Shown here: positions 61,216-64,000 of the stretch, one piece after another
Layout: the number at the start of each line of letters is the position of its first letter
Numbering within the stretch: position 1 is the stretch's first letter
Origin: Cohnella sp. WQ 127256
Lineage (GTDB): Bacteria; Bacillota; Bacilli; Paenibacillales; Paenibacillaceae
Assembly: GCF_024519285.1 (NCBI RefSeq)
Contig: NZ_JAMZCY010000001.1
Coordinates: 1,674,001-1,738,000 of the forward strand
Length of the DNA stretch: 64,000 bases
Direction of reading: 5' to 3'
Made by a program: the position numbers and the translations under genes
The notes under the pieces: generated by a model
Databases searched by the model: none
What the model was told of the DNA's origin: nothing
Seen by the model: the letters and a program-made list of their open reading frames with translations, nothing else

Positions 61216-62646
61216 TTGAAATTTTCATTTTCTTCATTCGTTCTTCTATCCATGCTGCTCCTAGGGATAAGTGGATGTATCGGTGGCGGTGGTGATAAAA
61301 CCGACAGTCTATTGGATCCATTGAATAGAGACAAAGAAGTAAAATTAAAAGTCATGTATTGGGATGGGAGCTTATTCTCAAAAGAATATGGCATGTTATT
61401 TCAAAACAAGTTTCCAAACATCGATCTCGAAGTCGCTAGTATGAGCTCGCTCCACGATAATCCGTCGCTCTCGTATGATGAGGCGCTCGAACAATTCATC
61501 GCCGAGAAAAAACCGGACGTGCTGTTGTTTTTCGACGATCGATTCAGGAAATATGCGATAAACGGCACACTACTCGAGCTCGATACGGTAATTAAGCAGG
61601 AAAAAGCTGATTTCGAAGGCATCCATCCTTATGCGATCAACTCGATAAGAGACTTTGGGGACGGCAAGCTGTTCGGGCTGAGCGGGGAAATATCCAGCGC
61701 CGCTTTGTTCTACAATATCGATCTCTTCACGAAATACGGCGTGGAGTTTCCTAAGGACTCGATGACTTGGGAGGAAGTGTTCGAGCTTGCGAAGAGGTTC
61801 CCAACGGATGGGAATACAGAGGAAAGACTATACGGGTTAACGACCGATAATTATACGAAAATCGCCCAATTTATTCAACAAGTTGGAGCCGCTCAAAACT
61901 TAAAAGTGCTGAACGCGGACGCCACACAATTGACCATAAATACGGATTCTTGGAAGATGGTATTCCAAACCGTGATAGAAGCCGCCAAATCGGGTACGTA
62001 CTTTGCACCGACGGATGAAGACGGCCAATCTGGTGGATCGTTTATGGCGTTTTTAAAGGGAAATCTCTTCACTACGGGCAGGTCCGCAATGGCGTTCAAG
62101 TATAGCAACGAGGTTCAACAAATTATCGATGCGAAAAACATGCTGAAAGATGTCGCGCCCGTCAATTGGGGCATCGTCACAGCGCCCGTCGATCCAAATA
62201 ATCGGACCCAAAGCAGTTATTTCGGGCCAGGCACCATTTTCGCCGTGAACAAGAGCTCTGCAAATCCACGCGCAGCATGGGAGTTCGTGAAATACGCCAC
62301 TAGTGATGAATATGCCAAACACAAGTCCAAACAATCTTATAACGGAATATTAAGCCGAATGCAGTACAATTCCGATAAAGAGGGCCGGAGCATGGAGCCA
62401 TTTTACAAGCTCGAACCGAAATCCGGAATAGGAGATGATTATTCCAGTACTCTTCCACGGTTTTACGAGGCATTTTATGCATTAGTAAATACGGAGATCG
62501 ATTCCGTGCTGTCGGATAAGAAGTCCGTAGAGGAAGCATTAAAGACGATTCAAGAGAAAGGGCAAGAAGAACTCGTTAAAGCCCGGCAGGATCAAGAGGC
62601 CGCCCGGAAGGAAAGTTCTTCACCCTCCGCATCGGCTTCTCCCTAA
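61216..62646 (+). CDS. Extracellular solute-binding lipoprotein, family 1 (orphan)
   Basis: 476 residues from the TTG at 61216 (MKFSFSSFVLL), 8 nt after GGAGG. The lipobox LLLGISGC gives a lipoprotein. The sugar-type binding fold shows LKVMYWDGSLFSKEYGMLFQNKFPNIDLEV, KPDVLLFFDDRF, ALFYNIDLFTKYGVEFPKDSMTWEEVFELAKRFP and AAWEFVKYATSDEYAK. The tail is rich in Glu, Lys, Ser and Ala. No permease or ATPase gene is near, so it must share a channel encoded elsewhere or is a stray copy. The substrate is unknown. It seems richer in GC than its neighbours, judged by eye. Confidence 0.82.
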   Translation: MKFSFSSFVLLSMLLLGISGCIGGGGDKTDSLLDPLNRDKEVKLKVMYWDGSLFSKEYGMLFQNKFPNIDLEVASMSSLHDNPSLSYDEALEQFIAEKKPDVLLFFDDRFRKYAINGTLLELDTVIKQEKADFEGIHPYAINSIRDFGDGKLFGLSGEISSAALFYNIDLFTKYGVEFPKDSMTWEEVFELAKRFPTDGNTEERLYGLTTDNYTKIAQFIQQVGAAQNLKVLNADATQLTINTDSWKMVFQTVIEAAKSGTYFAPTDEDGQSGGSFMAFLKGNLFTTGRSAMAFKYSNEVQQIIDAKNMLKDVAPVNWGIVTAPVDPNNRTQSSYFGPGTIFAVNKSSANPRAAWEFVKYATSDEYAKHKSKQSYNGILSRMQYNSDKEGRSMEPFYKLEPKSGIGDDYSSTLPRFYEAFYALVNTEIDSVLSDKKSVEEALKTIQEKGQEELVKARQDQEAARKESSSPSASASP

Positions 62647-62670
62647 CGGGACGAGCATCCTATAAGCGAC

Positions 62671-63921
62671 CTACAACCACTGAATACAAGTAAGAATCAA
62701 TCCGATGAAGAACCCGCACAGAGCTCCATTGACACGAATCCATTGCAAGTCACTTCCGACCTTCTCTTCCAGCATGCGAACCAGTTCCTTGTCATTCATC
62801 TGATCCAAATTATCTTTCAGCAACAAACCCAGTCTATAATGGTTAGCTTCAACGAAATCTACGATGAACGACAGCACCTTGTGCTCCGCACTTTCCGTTA
62901 GCTCCTTCTCGGATTGCAGCTTACGAATGATATATCGAACAGTCGTAACAACCTTGCGTCCTCCGCTTTGCTTTTCCTTCTCTAATGCGGCAAGAAGCGT
63001 ACTACGAATAGCCTCTAACCGTTCCAACAGAAACTGCCCACTGTCCGGGTGGCTCGCCTTATCGATGAGCCACTGCTTCCCACGAATCATCATGGCCTCA
63101 TCACTTGCGATCCGTTGCAATTGATTACGGATTTCGACTAGTAATCTTTCTCGATTCACATTCCCAGGTTGAATTAAATCCTGAATTCCCGATAACAGCA
63201 GCTGTTGAATCATTGTCCCCAGCTTGTCTTCGTTCATGAAGCCTGCGAATGCTTGCACAGCAAACCCCATAATTCCGCCAACCTTGGCTTCTGATATTTT
63301 CTGTTGTGCGATCGAGCCAAGCAATTGTCCGGTTTGTGGCTTACTTACCCATACTCTTCCTTGATTTAACGCATAATCAAGTGCCTTCTCATCCCATTGA
63401 TCCTGCTCAGCAGTATGCAACATTTTCTCCACGAATGGTTTAGCATCCGTTTGACGAATGATCGATACGATACCCGACTGAAGATGGGGTACGAAGGATT
63501 CGAGCGGTAATTTCGATAAGAGGGTTTGCAAGAAATTGAGCGTGCCAATCCGATTGCTCCTCTTTGCAACAAGTCTCGTCACGGCGGAACCAGCGACCTT
63601 CAAGAGCTGGAATTTCTTTAGCTTACTTGTAATGCTATCCTTGTTGAGCAGCTCATTCTCAAGCGCTGAGATCAAGGAATTAGCAATCTTGTCCCTATTC
63701 TTCAGGAGCAGCGACGTATGCGGGATGGGAATGCCCATGGGATGGCGGAACAATGCCGTAACGGCAAACCAGTCCGCGAAACCACCTACTAACCCCGCCT
63801 CAAATCCACCTTTCAGCAGCTCCACAATTGGATGCTCAGGCAGGAACAATGTCGTGACGAAACCGACTCCCATTGTGACTAAGGATAAACCGGCAATATA
63901 TCTTGTTTTCATAGATGACAA
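62671..63921 (-). CDS. DUF445 membrane protein
   Basis: 416 residues. An N-terminal helix (AGLSLVTMGVGFVTTLF) is followed by GGFEAGLVGGFADWFAVTALFRHPMGIPIPHTSLLLKNRDKIANSL, the DUF445 signature, a long helical soluble region, and a C-terminal segment ending GSDLQWIRVNGALCGFFIGLILTCIQWL, which places a second membrane helix at the end. B. subtilis YheB and E. coli YjiN belong to this family; the function is unknown. It starts at the ATG at 63921 with an AGG-type site. Confidence 0.87.
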   Translation of the reverse strand: MSSMKTRYIAGLSLVTMGVGFVTTLFLPEHPIVELLKGGFEAGLVGGFADWFAVTALFRHPMGIPIPHTSLLLKNRDKIANSLISALENELLNKDSITSKLKKFQLLKVAGSAVTRLVAKRSNRIGTLNFLQTLLSKLPLESFVPHLQSGIVSIIRQTDAKPFVEKMLHTAEQDQWDEKALDYALNQGRVWVSKPQTGQLLGSIAQQKISEAKVGGIMGFAVQAFAGFMNEDKLGTMIQQLLLSGIQDLIQPGNVNRERLLVEIRNQLQRIASDEAMMIRGKQWLIDKASHPDSGQFLLERLEAIRSTLLAALEKEKQSGGRKVVTTVRYIIRKLQSEKELTESAEHKVLSFIVDFVEANHYRLGLLLKDNLDQMNDKELVRMLEEKVGSDLQWIRVNGALCGFFIGLILTCIQWL

Positions 63922-64000
63922 CCTCGTTATGTAAAGGATTTGGTGATCTATTCAGTATAACCGAAACAACGGATCATTCTAAGAGTATTAATGAATAAGG

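Noticed and set aside
1..64000. CRISPR arrays, tRNA or rRNA genes, insertion sequences, prophage or defence genes
   Set aside because: No regularly spaced repeats, RNA-gene cores, transposase motifs or paired terminal repeats were seen on either strand.

Overview
The window reads as a chromosomal segment of a low-to-mid GC, endospore-forming Gram-positive bacterium of the Paenibacillaceae/Bacillales type. The reasons are strong AGGAGG-type ribosome binding sites, frequent TTG and GTG starts, a spore-germinant receptor operon with a forespore-type promoter, a Des/DesK/DesR cold-response system, an HmoA haem monooxygenase, Btr-like AraC/binding-protein fusions, a YvgK-type molybdate regulator and GlnR/TnrA-type boxes. 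I see no rRNA, tRNA, CRISPR array, insertion sequence or prophage gene.

Layout. 1-970: end of an AI-2E family permease. 991-7354: a Fur-controlled siderophore importer of the YclNOPQ (petrobactin) type with hmoA at its end and a Btr-like regulator upstream. 7362-9.0 kb: copZ behind a promoter with two CsoR-like palindromes, then an MFS carrier. 9.0-14.4 kb: a PAS histidine kinase, and divergently des, desK and desR. 14.4-20.9 kb: an SH3/glucosaminidase protein, a gerB-gerA-gerC receptor operon, a DUF457 membrane protein behind an SOS-like box, and a PH-domain protein. 21-32 kb: an Lhr-type helicase with an ABC exporter, GNAT, VanX-family lipoprotein, a small cysteine protein, YqkE, a GDPD phosphodiesterase, and a MarR plus 14-TM drug exporter operon. 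32.3-39.6 kb: yvgK convergent with modAB, an FMN reductase, a DinG-like helicase and a MocR regulator.

39.7-49.6 kb is a complete urea module. A urea ABC importer (urtABCDE, minus strand) is divergent from urease (ureABC-FGD, plus strand; ureE is absent). The shared 282-bp region carries one perfect and two near-perfect GlnR/TnrA boxes. 49.7-54.9 kb holds transporters (DMT, ArsB/NhaD type with a terminator in its leader, BenE type) and an unassigned secreted protein.

54.9-61.1 kb is the most interesting block: a sugar-acid operon under a divergent AraC regulator. It encodes a zinc dehydrogenase, an aldo-keto reductase very like plant L-galactose dehydrogenase, altronate dehydratase (uxaA), tagaturonate reductase (uxaB), and at its 5' end an internally deleted remnant of a COG3618-type sugar lactonase. 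Together these outline L-galactose > L-galactonolactone > L-galactonate > D-tagaturonate > D-altronate > 2-keto-3-deoxygluconate, with the lactonase step broken here. The window ends with an orphan sugar-type binding lipoprotein and a DUF445 membrane protein.

All functions come from reading motifs and remembered family members. No database search was possible.
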